This document shows, piece after piece, positions 1 to 5,934 of a stretch of DNA of 47,843 nucleotides. The notes under the pieces were generated by a model that ran no database searches, was not told the origin of the DNA, and was given only the letters and a program-made list of their open reading frames with translations. The translations under genes and the position numbers were made by a program. Source of the DNA: Pseudomonadota bacterium (GTDB lineage: Bacteria; Pseudomonadota; Gammaproteobacteria; Xanthomonadales; Xanthomonadaceae); NCBI GenBank assembly GCA_023419315.1, contig JAEZYE010000053.1:1-47843 (forward strand), given 5' to 3'. Within the stretch, counting starts at the first letter, position 1. Each line of letters begins with the position of its first letter.

Positions 1-77
1 TCGATCACCTGCTTCACCGCTTCGGCACGGAACTCATCCGTGTACTGCTTGCTGTTGCCCATAAACACCTCGGTCAT
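1..77 (-). CDS. IS3-family transposase OrfA, N-terminal fragment (window edge)
   Basis: The minus strand reads MTEVFMGNSKQYTDEFRAEA and then VKQVI before the window ends. The YTDEFRAEAVKQV pattern is the conserved start of the helix-turn-helix OrfA protein of IS3-family transposases, which binds the element ends and is normally joined to OrfB by programmed frameshifting. Translation may start at 77 or at the second Met codon at 62. Only about 25 codons are visible. It belongs to the element that cuts the neighbouring CD-NTase gene. Confidence 0.75.
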   Translation of the reverse strand, partial: MTEVFMGNSKQYTDEFRAEAVKQVI

Positions 78-125
78 TGCCATGAATTATGGCAACCGGA
101 TGTCTACGAAAGGCTGGCCGGTCCA
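1..125 (-). mobile_element. IS3-family insertion sequence, left end (runs out of the window)
   Basis: The minus strand from 125 downward begins TGGACCGGCCAGC and continues to a GTAGACA stretch. This layout matches the terminal inverted repeats of IS3-family elements, which start with TG, have a CCGGCC-type core and carry a TAGACA segment about 20 bp in. A transposase orfA start lies about 50-60 nt inside this end, as is usual in the family. The outer boundary could be 125 or 127, since both give a TG start. The element interrupts the CD-NTase gene to its right. Only this end is in the window, so subgroup and target duplication cannot be read. Confidence 0.75.
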
Positions 126-461
126 CACGGGGCCGTCTCCGCGGATGGTAGTCCTTGGGTACCTCGTCAGTAGTGACTGCCTTACTTCTGCAAGCAACTG
201 TGATGGGCCGTTCCCGGCGCGCGCCTGATAACGTGCAAGGTCCTCTGCCGGAAGCTCGAAGATCATGTCGAGGTCGCTGATCCCATGGATGGCGGTCCGG
301 CGACCGAATGAGCCGGCCTGCAAGCTGTGCGCAGTATTTGAATCGACCTCCCAGAAGTCAGCGTTGAGGCGCGCCGTAATGCCCTCGTAGCTGTTAGAGA
401 TGTCCTGTCGATTTGAAACGGCGAGGTTCGATATGAACCTGCTAAAGGCGGTTGCGCTCAT
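126..461 (-). pseudogene. CD-NTase (cGAS/DncV-like nucleotidyltransferase), N-terminal part, truncated by IS insertion
   Basis: The reading frame starts at 461 and encodes about 112 native residues before it enters the IS end. It carries the nucleotidyltransferase signature: Gly50-Ser51, then SDLD with Asp63 and Asp65 as metal-binding residues, in the context GSFGRRTAI-x-G-x-SDLDMIF typical of SMODS/CD-NTase enzymes that make cyclic oligonucleotide second messengers. A TTIRGDGPV stretch typical of the family follows, then the frame continues into IS sequence and stops at 87. The third catalytic Asp and the C-terminal helical domain are missing, so the product should be inactive. The upstream SLATT stop codon is fused to the likely Shine-Dalgarno (TAGGAG), so the two genes were translationally coupled. 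The rest of the gene may lie beyond the IS, outside the window. Confidence 0.8.
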
Positions 462-476
462 ACAAGTCAGCCGCTC

Positions 477-1097
477 CTAGCAAATGCCGCTGCGGGCAAG
501 GTGAAGCCCGGTAGCCAGTAGAGCCAGGACAACAAGGCCTAGGAGTACGAATGCAGACAACGGCGCCTTATCGCGCCACGAAAACTTCCGATTGCGGTGT
601 TCTCCCACCCATGATGAGTCTATTACCCAGAAAAATCGGTGATGAGCCTTCCAGCTCGCTCCGAAAATCTGCGGGGATACGTTCAAGCCAGAAGCTGCCG
701 TGCGAACTTCTATCAGGCGCTGGCGAAACGCATCCAGTTGCGTGACCGATGGGGCGGCTACGCTCTTCACATCCACAACTAGGTCATGCAGTTGTTTATA
801 GAGGTTGTTGAGCTTGATACCGGTTTGTTCGTACTCGCCCAGCCGGGATTCGTAGTCGCGCACATAGAGCATGCAGATGCCGATGATCAACAAGATCGCC
901 GAAGGCAACTTTTCGGCAAACTGCGGATAGACCAGGCCCAAGATCCCCACGGCGAACGAGGTGACGGTCACCATCGTGGGTACTTTCGAGGCGATGTCGA
1001 GAGTCGCGAAATGCAGGCTCGCGCTGTAACCGACGTTGTAGCCTTCGCTGGCGATCTGCTCGAGAAGCAGGTCTCGAGACGACTTGGTCTGGGACAT
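477..1097 (-). CDS. SLATT-domain transmembrane effector of a CBASS-type locus
   Basis: 206 residues. An N-terminal helix (about 1-35) is followed by two closely spaced membrane segments (about 43-58 and 64-80), a long charged helical region (82-150) and a third hydrophobic segment near the C-terminus (about 180-199). This is the plan of SLATT proteins (SMODS and SLOG-associating 2TM effectors), which are thought to disrupt the inner membrane when triggered by a cyclic nucleotide made by a partner CD-NTase. Family membership rests on architecture plus the adjacent CD-NTase start 15 bp downstream in the same operon. The start at 1097 is preceded by AAAGGCG. A TTGACA promoter lies upstream. With the partner enzyme truncated, this effector is probably never activated by its own locus. 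Confidence 0.75.
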   Translation of the reverse strand: MSQTKSSRDLLLEQIASEGYNVGYSASLHFATLDIASKVPTMVTVTSFAVGILGLVYPQFAEKLPSAILLIIGICMLYVRDYESRLGEYEQTGIKLNNLYKQLHDLVVDVKSVAAPSVTQLDAFRQRLIEVRTAASGLNVSPQIFGASWKAHHRFFWVIDSSWVGEHRNRKFSWRDKAPLSAFVLLGLVVLALLATGLHLARSGIC

Positions 1098-1127
1098 TCC
1101 ATTGCGCCTTTAACGTGATCTTCATTA

Positions 1128-1157
1128 ACATTAATGCCCAGAATTCCAGCCTGTCAA
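1128..1157 (-). promoter_or_regulatory. Sigma-70-type promoter for the SLATT/CD-NTase operon
   Basis: A perfect -35 hexamer TTGACA lies at 1157-1152 on the minus strand. Spacers of 16-18 nt lead to AT-rich candidate -10 hexamers (ATTAAT, TTAATG or TAATGT) within 1135-1128. The start codon is at 1097. This gives the SLATT/CD-NTase pair its own promoter, independent of the riboswitch upstream. The -35 is clear; the -10 choice is uncertain. Confidence 0.5.
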
Positions 1158-1244
1158 AGATGCAGGCTTTCACCGGGCTTGTGTTCAGGAGGGGGCCCAG
1201 CCTTTGAGGATGACCCTAAGCCACCTGATGGCACCCGGAGATCC

Positions 1245-1406
1245 TCAGGTCCACCACGATCGCGCTGCGTAGATGATCGCCGCGGCACCGAATGTGCACG
1301 CGAGGACGAGTGCGGCGATTGCCAAAAGTTGGCCCGCCTTGTCTGCACCCCGCGTGCTCATGGCGCCCCAGATCTGAAGTTTGTTCCGATTGGCCTGGTT
1401 ATTCAT
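1245..1406 (-). CDS. Small single-span membrane protein, 53 aa, unknown function
   Basis: An ORF of 53 codons from ATG at 1406 (an alternative ATG in frame lies at 1415) to TGA at 1245-1247. It has a polar, Asn/Gln-rich N-terminus with positive charges, one hydrophobic segment at about residues 26-47 rich in Ala, Ile and Leu, and a short Arg-Ser-Trp-Trp-Thr end. That is the profile of a single-pass inner-membrane miniprotein. The frame also stays open upstream towards the riboswitch but without a usable start. It is the first candidate coding unit downstream of the cobalamin riboswitch and lies about 150 bp upstream of the SLATT gene on the same strand. It does not resemble CbtB, the small protein often seen after such riboswitches, because the His-rich end is missing. 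It may not be a real gene. Confidence 0.4.
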   Translation of the reverse strand: MNNQANRNKLQIWGAMSTRGADKAGQLLAIAALVLACTFGAAAIIYAARSWWT

Positions 1407-1549
1407 CGGTCCCATCCACAATGCGCACGCCCACTTGCCCGAGCAGTGGGTGATCTGGGTTTGGTCGCGGGGACGAGAAAAGTAAAGGGAGCCCCGCGAC
1501 TGACAAAACGCCAGTCGAGCACCCCATCGCGTGCATAGAAATGGGGCCG
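1407..1549. other. Leader between riboswitch and small ORF, no gene recognised
   Basis: This stretch joins the cobalamin riboswitch to the 53-codon ORF. On the minus strand it contains a perfect 9-bp inverted repeat, GTCGCGGGG and CCCCGCGAC, separated by about 17 nt, near 1462-1496, and a CCCCAT/ATGGGG pairing just after the riboswitch. These could form an expression-platform structure, but no U-tract follows, so a terminator is not supported. Short ORFs here have no family resemblance that I can see. Confidence 0.3.
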
Positions 1550-1550
1550 T

Positions 1551-1737
1551 CGGCAGGTCTTCGGACTCATGGGCACGGAAGGCTTGGCCTTCCTCCTAAC
1601 CCGCCGCTTCCCGAGGCCTGGCCTCAGTGCTGTGTGGCGGGGTCGTTCCCAATTACCGCTGCGGGGCAGTGCCGGAGTGGCGCGAGCGCGTCACCGGCTT
1701 CCCTTTTCATCCGGAGACTAGCCATCCCCGGAACCGA
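1551..1737 (-). ncRNA. Cobalamin (B12) riboswitch
   Basis: Read on the minus strand, all hallmark parts of the cobalamin aptamer appear in order: GGTTCC and GGAT near the 5' end, GGGAAGCCGGTG, the invariant ACTGCCCCGCAGCGGT core, the B12-box elements CACTG and CGGGAAG, and the closing GTCCGAAGACCTGCCGAC that pairs back to the 5' end. The aptamer senses adenosyl- or methylcobalamin and normally represses btuB, cbt or cob genes. Here none of these lies downstream in the window: the next items on the strand are a 53-codon ORF and the SLATT/CD-NTase operon. It therefore appears orphaned by island rearrangement, or controls the small ORF. Confidence 0.92.
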
Positions 1738-1744
1738 CGAGGCG

Positions 1745-1773
1745 AAGATAGTGGGGGTTTTGGGGAAGGTCAA
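1745..1773 (-). promoter_or_regulatory. Sigma-70 promoter driving the cobalamin riboswitch transcript
   Basis: TTGACC at 1773-1768 and TATCTT at 1750-1745 on the minus strand are separated by exactly 17 nt. Transcription would begin just before the 5' strand of the riboswitch. An inverted repeat CAACA-N5-TGTTG at 1771-1785 overlaps the upstream edge and could be an operator. The element implies the riboswitch is transcribed even though its native target gene is absent. Confidence 0.65.
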
Positions 1774-1785
1774 CACTAAATGTTG

Positions 1786-2010
1786 TGTGGAACAGTAGGT
1801 ATAGCTTTTCAGCGGGTTTCACGGCGAAGGAGTAATCCGGGGCCTGAAAAAGTTGAGGTGAAACTTGGGCGTTGGGGGCGTCCCGCGCGGATTTGGCTGA
1901 GTCCAAAGAGCGGACTACTTTGCTCTCCTAAACAAGACATCACGTGATAAGGCCGCTGGTGCCAATCGCCGCAAGCCGACATCATGATGATGTCTAGGTC
2001 AGGGGGTTTC
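1786..2010. other. Intergenic region upstream of the PD-(D/E)XK nuclease gene
   Basis: No gene seen. It contains a perfect inverted repeat AGTCC-N7-GGACT at 1900-1916, about 95 bp before the nuclease start, which could be an operator. A convincing -35/-10 pair for the plus strand was not found. Confidence 0.35.
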
Positions 2011-2874
2011 ATGTCGAACATCAAGGCATCAGACATGCGCGTTATTGATCGTGTTCTGGGCATGGAGTCGGGTTATGTCTTGAACTTCTCTGACAGGACG
2101 ATCGCCGAATTCTTCTTGGATGAGCTAAACATCGACTTCACCGATTCGCGCTTCGCTGAAAACGGAACATCCAAGGCGAAGCGTCTGCGCACTTTCCTGC
2201 AAACCGTGGATAAAGGGACTGCCGCACGCACTCTTCGAGAACTTCTGAAGTATCGCGCTAGCATGTACCAACTATCCCGTCAGAAAGACGATCTTCCGAA
2301 TGCTGATGGAATGTTGCTGGAGGTAATCGCGAGGCTCGAAGGAAAAACTGCTGGCGATGATACGAATCGGGTGCCATCTCCTGCATCAGTGCCGGTGCCC
2401 ATAGAGGCACTGAAGTCAGCACTTATTGCGTTGCATGACTTGGCGCCACAGCCGCGTGGATATGCCTTTGAGACATTCCTTACAGAATTGTTCCGAGCAT
2501 ATGGGCTGCAGCCGAACGGTCCCTTCAGGCTGGTAGGTGAGCAGATAGATGGGAGCTTCAAGTTTGACGGTGAGTTTTATCTATTAGAGGCCAAGTGGCA
2601 CGGGCCGCGAACACCGGCTGCTGACTTGCGCAACTTCCATGGGAAAGTGCAAGAGAAGGCGTCCTGGGCTCGCGGGTTGTTCATCAGCAACAGTGGATTC
2701 ACTGAAGAGGGTCTTCTGGCGTTCGGGCGCGCCAAAAGCATCATCTGCATGGACGGTTTAGATCTCTGGACGATGCTCGAACGGCGGATACCGTTGACGG
2801 AAGTCCTCGATAGAAAAGTTCGCCACGCTGCGGAACGCGGGGCAGTGTTTTGTGCGGTAGCTGATCTCTTCTAA
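2011..2874 (+). CDS. PD-(D/E)XK (Mrr-like) nuclease with N-terminal defence-associated domain
   Basis: 287 residues from ATG at 2011, chosen over the upstream ATG at 1984 because of the Shine-Dalgarno CAGGGGG 7 nt before it. The N-terminal ~85 residues (GYVLNFSDRT, then GTSKAKRLR) resemble a small helical domain found at the front of several bacterial anti-phage or abortive-infection proteins. A linker at about 110-130 leads to a C-terminal restriction-endonuclease fold: FETFLTELF with Glu154, then QIDGSF with Asp180, then LEAKW with Glu193 and Lys195, the E...D...ExK layout of Mrr-type nucleases that cut DNA, often modified DNA. No methyltransferase is adjacent, so this is not a classical restriction-modification pair. 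The next gene follows 33 bp downstream on the same strand and may be its partner. Confidence 0.7.
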   Translation: MSNIKASDMRVIDRVLGMESGYVLNFSDRTIAEFFLDELNIDFTDSRFAENGTSKAKRLRTFLQTVDKGTAARTLRELLKYRASMYQLSRQKDDLPNADGMLLEVIARLEGKTAGDDTNRVPSPASVPVPIEALKSALIALHDLAPQPRGYAFETFLTELFRAYGLQPNGPFRLVGEQIDGSFKFDGEFYLLEAKWHGPRTPAADLRNFHGKVQEKASWARGLFISNSGFTEEGLLAFGRAKSIICMDGLDLWTMLERRIPLTEVLDRKVRHAAERGAVFCAVADLF

Positions 2875-2907
2875 GGCATCCTGCGATTCCGGCAAAGAGA
2901 GGTTGAC

Positions 2908-3636
2908 TTGGACATCAACGCAGTGCTTGGCGGAACAGACGTAACGATTGCCGAGGTGGCGAATCAACTTATTCGCCTTAGAGAGGCTGCGGGAGGGCTG
3001 TCGCTGGCTCAGTCAGATGCTCGAGGTGCAAAACGGCAAGCCGGGATTGCGCTCCTTACCTCTGCCCTGGATCTCGGTGCAGCAATGGGGCGACTCTGCA
3101 AGTGCGACCCGCTGCACTCCTGGGTGGCCGCTCATCTTCTGCAACGGCCACAGTTTGAACAGTGCATGCGTGGTTGCTTCTTCGCAGGGCCAGCCACAAT
3201 TGAAGAGGCGAAAGCGTTTGTCAGCGAAGATCGCATGCCCAAGCGTAAGGGCCCCCGCGGCAAGCTCGCGCCGATCACCCTGGCGCGGATCACTGCGGAA
3301 ACTTCGAACCATTGGGGAGGCGGAGGCGTTCCCTCTGAGGTGCTAGAGGGGACGAAAGTAGACATGAACGGCTTGGTCCATGGCGGCAAGGTGATTGTGG
3401 ACATATACACGCATGGCGATGGAGTGGGGGCGAACAAGGCGACGCCCGAAGAGATCGGGGCCTCGATGAACAATCCCTTGGTCGTGTCGTGCGTTGCTTT
3501 GCAGAGTCTGCTTGCCCTTTGTGACCCTAGCGACGCGAGGGATGCCGCAGAGGTTGAACTCAAGAAGGCGCGAAGGCTGTTAGAAAGAATGCGGCCGTTG
3601 ACCGATTTGGTGCTGGGTCCCAGAAGTGCCGAGTAA
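2908..3636 (+). CDS. Uncharacterised protein, DUF6988-like, in the defence island
   Basis: 242 residues, TTG start at 2908 supported by GAGAGG 7 nt upstream. Most of the chain is predicted helical. The central part, with LHSWVAAHLLQRPQFEQCMRG followed by acidic helices and a Lys-rich PKRKGPRGK segment (about 110-120), has the look of DUF6988/DUF5677-type proteins often found as accessory genes in defence islands, but this is a weak resemblance. A Gly-rich loop (WGGGG, about 135-139) and a GLVHGGKVIVD strand follow. No catalytic motif can be named. It sits 33 bp after the nuclease gene with no terminator between them, and a terminator hairpin lies 45 bp downstream, so the two probably form an operon. 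Confidence 0.5.
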   Translation: MDINAVLGGTDVTIAEVANQLIRLREAAGGLSLAQSDARGAKRQAGIALLTSALDLGAAMGRLCKCDPLHSWVAAHLLQRPQFEQCMRGCFFAGPATIEEAKAFVSEDRMPKRKGPRGKLAPITLARITAETSNHWGGGGVPSEVLEGTKVDMNGLVHGGKVIVDIYTHGDGVGANKATPEEIGASMNNPLVVSCVALQSLLALCDPSDARDAAEVELKKARRLLERMRPLTDLVLGPRSAE

Positions 3637-3674
3637 GCCGGCACGCACTCTCCAGCAACCCCAAATCTCGCCCA

Positions 3675-3703
3675 ACAAAAAACCCGCCGTGAGGCGGGTT
3701 CTT
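3675..3703 (-). terminator. Rho-independent terminator between the island gene and the tRNA-Met fragment
   Basis: An 8-bp perfect stem (AACCCGCC 3681-3688, GGCGGGTT 3693-3700) with a 4-nt loop. On the minus strand it is followed by six U residues, so it is a strong terminator for leftward transcription and looks like the native terminator of the tRNA-Met whose fragment lies just upstream on that strand. On the plus strand the tail is TTCTTT, weaker but usable for the convergent island gene. Confidence 0.75.
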
Positions 3704-3734
3704 TGTAACACTTTGAATTTCAATGAAATTCTGC

Positions 3735-3779
3735 TGGCTATGGGTGGACTCGAACCACCGACCCCAGCATTATGAGTGC
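3735..3779 (-). pseudogene. tRNA-Met(CAU) 3' fragment (probable att remnant)
   Basis: The minus strand reproduces tRNA-Met from the anticodon stem to the discriminator base: loop CTCATAA with anticodon CAT, 3' anticodon strand TGCTG, T arm GGTGG-TTCGAGT-CCACC, acceptor strand CATAGCC and A73. Identity to a tRNA ends at about nucleotide 28: the 5' half (acceptor, D arm) is missing, and the bases upstream do not pair. No CCA is encoded (GCA follows). Such 3' halves are the usual duplicated core of tRNA-integrating elements. With no 5' half it cannot give a functional tRNA. Confidence 0.75.
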
Positions 3780-3993
3780 AGCGACCCAAGCAACGAGTAA
3801 TGTCGTTTCAAGTCCAGCTTCAGTCGCTCTGGGGGACGTGTCGGCTGTGGTGCGCAGTCAGTGCTTGGAGGCTACTACTCATCAGCTTTCTTCGCTTCTA
3901 AAGTAGCGGGGCCCACAATGGGCACGGAATGGGCACATGTACCCGGATGGATCAGGTTTGACCAATCGCCGCGCGAGAAGTCATTGATTTGAT
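3780..3993. other. Non-coding scar between tRNA-Met fragment and tRNA-Arg
   Basis: No intact gene. The direct repeat ATGGGCAC occurs at 3918-3925 and 3929-3936 with an 11-bp period, next to the 3' end of an intact tRNA. Short tandem repeats of this kind are often arm-type integrase sites beside an attachment site. No frame shows a recognisable integrase motif, so this may be a decayed end of an integrated element. Confidence 0.35.
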
Positions 3994-4070
3994 TGGCGCG
4001 CCCGGAGGGATTCGAACCCCCGACCAATGGCTTCGGAAGCCACTACTCTATCCGGCTGAGCTACAGGCGC
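3994..4070 (-). tRNA. tRNA-Arg(CCG)
   Basis: A full 77-nt cloverleaf on the minus strand: acceptor GCGCCTG paired with CGGGCGC, D arm GCTC/GAGT, anticodon stem GTGGC/GCCAT around loop TTCCGAA (anticodon CCG, reading CGG), T arm with TTCGAAT loop, discriminator G and an encoded CCA at 3996-3994. It is intact and probably functional. Because tRNA 3' ends are common integration targets and the accessory region begins directly at this 3' end, it is a likely right-hand border of the island. Confidence 0.95.
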
Positions 4071-4250
4071 GCGGACGGCATAGCTTACCTGATGCGTCGG
4101 GCCGCCCCAACCGTCCCGTTGCATGACGCGCGTCGCCGTGGCGTCCGTGTCGCTCTGGGCATCGTCCGGCGGCGGTAGAATCCGTTCCGTCCGCCATCCG
4201 CGTCCGCCGTCTGCAACGGATGCGTTTCCGTTCCTCCTGTCCGCGAACCG

Positions 4251-5150
4251 ATGTCCTACGAACGCTTTGAAGCGCCTGCCGCGCCCCGGTGGCGCGATCG
4301 TCTCGGCCACTACTGGAAGCTGATGCGTGGCGATCGCCCGATCGGTGTGCTGCTGTTGCTGTGGCCGACCTGGTGGGCGTTGTGGCTGGCTGCCGACGGC
4401 GTGCCATCGTGGTGGATCCTGTTCGTCTTCACGGCAGGCGTCTGGCTGACGCGTTCGGCGGGCTGCGTGATCAATGACTATGCGGATCGCTGGCTGGATC
4501 CGCAGGTCGAGCGCACGCGCGGGCGGCCGCTGGCCACCGGAGCGGTGCGCGGTCGTGAAGCGCTGTGGCTGTTCGCCGCATTGATGATCGTGGCGTTCGT
4601 GCTGGTGCTGACGCTCAACGGGTTGACCATCGCGCTGAGTTTCGTCGGGTTGTTCCTCGCCGCCAGCTATCCCTATCTGAAGCGCTATACGTATCTGCCG
4701 CAGGTCTATCTCGGCATGGCGTTCGGCTGGGGCATTCCGATGGCGTTCGCGGCGGTCCGCGGCGAAATCCCGCCGATGGCGTGGATTCTCTACGGCGCGA
4801 ACATCCTGTGGTCCACGGCATACGACACCTGGTACGCGATGGTCGATCGCGAGGACGATCTGCGCGCCGGGTCCAGATCGACCGCGATCCTGTTCGGCGA
4901 TCTCGATCTCGTCATCCAGGGCGTGCTGTACGCACTGATGCTGCTGGCGTTGTATCTGGTGGGGCGGCAGGCGGCTCTGGGCATCTACTACGACATCGCG
5001 CTGGGGATTGCGCTGCTGTTGATCGCCTACGAGTTCGTGCTCGCGCGCCATCGCGAACGCGGCGCATGTTTCCGCGCCTTCCTGCACAACAACTGGGTGG
5101 GCGCGGTGATCTTCGCCGGAATCGCTCTGCACTACGCGTTGCCGCGATAG
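4251..5150 (+). CDS. ubiA: 4-hydroxybenzoate octaprenyltransferase
   Basis: 299 residues, multi-spanning inner-membrane prenyltransferase that attaches the polyprenyl chain to 4-hydroxybenzoate in ubiquinone synthesis. Both Asp-rich motifs of the UbiA family are present: NDYADRWLD at 75-83 and the YDTWYAMVDREDD segment at 191-203, which bind magnesium-diphosphate of the prenyl donor. The following DLRAGSRSTAILFG is also typical. Length fits bacterial UbiA (about 290). The ATG at 4251 is the first in frame. A TAGAAT -10-like hexamer lies near 4175, though its -35 is poor. It converges with comF, which ends 18 bp after its stop. Confidence 0.95.
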   Translation: MSYERFEAPAAPRWRDRLGHYWKLMRGDRPIGVLLLLWPTWWALWLAADGVPSWWILFVFTAGVWLTRSAGCVINDYADRWLDPQVERTRGRPLATGAVRGREALWLFAALMIVAFVLVLTLNGLTIALSFVGLFLAASYPYLKRYTYLPQVYLGMAFGWGIPMAFAAVRGEIPPMAWILYGANILWSTAYDTWYAMVDREDDLRAGSRSTAILFGDLDLVIQGVLYALMLLALYLVGRQAALGIYYDIALGIALLLIAYEFVLARHRERGACFRAFLHNNWVGAVIFAGIALHYALPR

Positions 5151-5168
5151 CCGGCTTCGGCTCCGCCG

Positions 5169-5873
5169 TCACGGCACGCGCGCGCAGACCCACGCATCCA
5201 CCCGTCGCACGCCTGCGCGGTGCAAGGCGCGGGCGGCCGCATGCAGCGTCGCGCCGGTCGTCATCACATCGTCAATCAGCATCACGTGTTCGGGAACCGG
5301 GCCGCTGACCACGAACGCGTTTCGCAGGTTGGCCTGCCGGCGTTCGGCGTCGAGCTGCGACTGGGCTGTCGTTTCGCGAACGCGGACGAGGGCAGCGGTA
5401 AGGAGCGGCCGCGAAAAGTGGGCCGCCAGCGGCCTCGCCAATTCCAGCGCCTGGTCGTAACCGCGCTCACGCAGGCGCCGCGGATGCAGCGGCACGGGCA
5501 CAAAAGCCATCGGCAAATCCCTCCCGGCATCGGGCTTCGCGGCGATCATCAGGTCCGCCAGCAAACGGCCCGCCGCGAGGTCGCGATGGAACTTCAGGCG
5601 GGGAATGAGCCGATCCACGGGAAAGCCATACAGAAAGGCCGCGTGGGCGAAGGCCAAAGGGGGCGGCGAGCGCAGACATGCCCCACATGTGCCGATTTCC
5701 TCCAATGGCAGTGCGCAGCACGCGCAGGCGCTGGTGTTGAATGGAAGGGCTTGCGTGCATTTGATGCATAAATCGCGGCCGTTCGCGCCGCGTTCCCGGC
5801 AGACGAGGCAGCGGGCGGGCAACACTCCGAAACGGAGCCGACGACGCCAGCCGTCAACTGATAGAACATCCAT
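5169..5873 (-). CDS. comF: ComF family protein (phosphoribosyltransferase-like)
   Basis: 234 residues. The N-terminal part has Cys pairs at about 22/25, 36/39, 50/53 and 63/66, a zinc-finger-like region typical of ComF/GntX proteins. The C-terminal part is a type I phosphoribosyltransferase domain with the PRPP-loop motif VMLIDDVMTTGATL near residue 200 and an RGYDQ motif before it. ComF is linked to DNA uptake in naturally competent bacteria; GntX-type members have other or unknown roles. It is divergently transcribed from bioB, with 61 bp between start codons, a neighbourhood common in this bacterial group. The exact role here is not shown by the sequence. Confidence 0.85.
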   Translation of the reverse strand: MDVLSVDGWRRRLRFGVLPARCLVCRERGANGRDLCIKCTQALPFNTSACACCALPLEEIGTCGACLRSPPPLAFAHAAFLYGFPVDRLIPRLKFHRDLAAGRLLADLMIAAKPDAGRDLPMAFVPVPLHPRRLRERGYDQALELARPLAAHFSRPLLTAALVRVRETTAQSQLDAERRQANLRNAFVVSGPVPEHVMLIDDVMTTGATLHAAARALHRAGVRRVDAWVCARVP

Positions 5874-5877
5874 GTGG

Positions 5878-5906
5878 TTGACAGCCCGTCGGCAGGTTTC
5901 CAGACT
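5878..5906 (+). promoter_or_regulatory. Candidate promoter of the bio operon
   Basis: TTGACA at 5878-5883 and CAGACT at 5901-5906 with a 17-nt spacer, about 28 bp before the bioB start codon. The -35 is perfect; the -10 matches only three of six bases. The comF start codon lies just left of the -35, so transcription of the two genes starts in a very tight divergent region. Confidence 0.45.
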
Positions 5907-5934
5907 TTCCGACTTTATTCCGGCGAGTCCCTGG

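Noticed and set aside
77..95. Inverted repeat TTGCCAT-N5-ATGGCAA
   Set aside because: It lies inside the IS end near orfA and is only 7 bp per arm; chance or an IS internal feature.
87..125. Last 12 residues of the CD-NTase frame before its stop (WTGQPFVDIRLP), including a possible third catalytic Asp
   Set aside because: This segment reads through the IS terminal repeat, so its apparent similarity to the D-x-x-P element of the enzyme is coincidental.
1134..1538. 134-codon plus-strand ORF
   Set aside because: It runs antisense to the small ORF and leader, is rich in Arg, Pro and Cys and has no recognisable domain.
3993..4178. ORF overlapping the tRNA-Arg gene
   Set aside because: It is a frame through tRNA sequence (RPEGFEPPTNGFGSH), a common spurious prediction.
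5884..5906. Sequence resembling the 3' closing part of a cobalamin riboswitch on the minus strand
   Set aside because: None of the other aptamer elements is present upstream; the bases belong to the short comF-bioB divergent gap.
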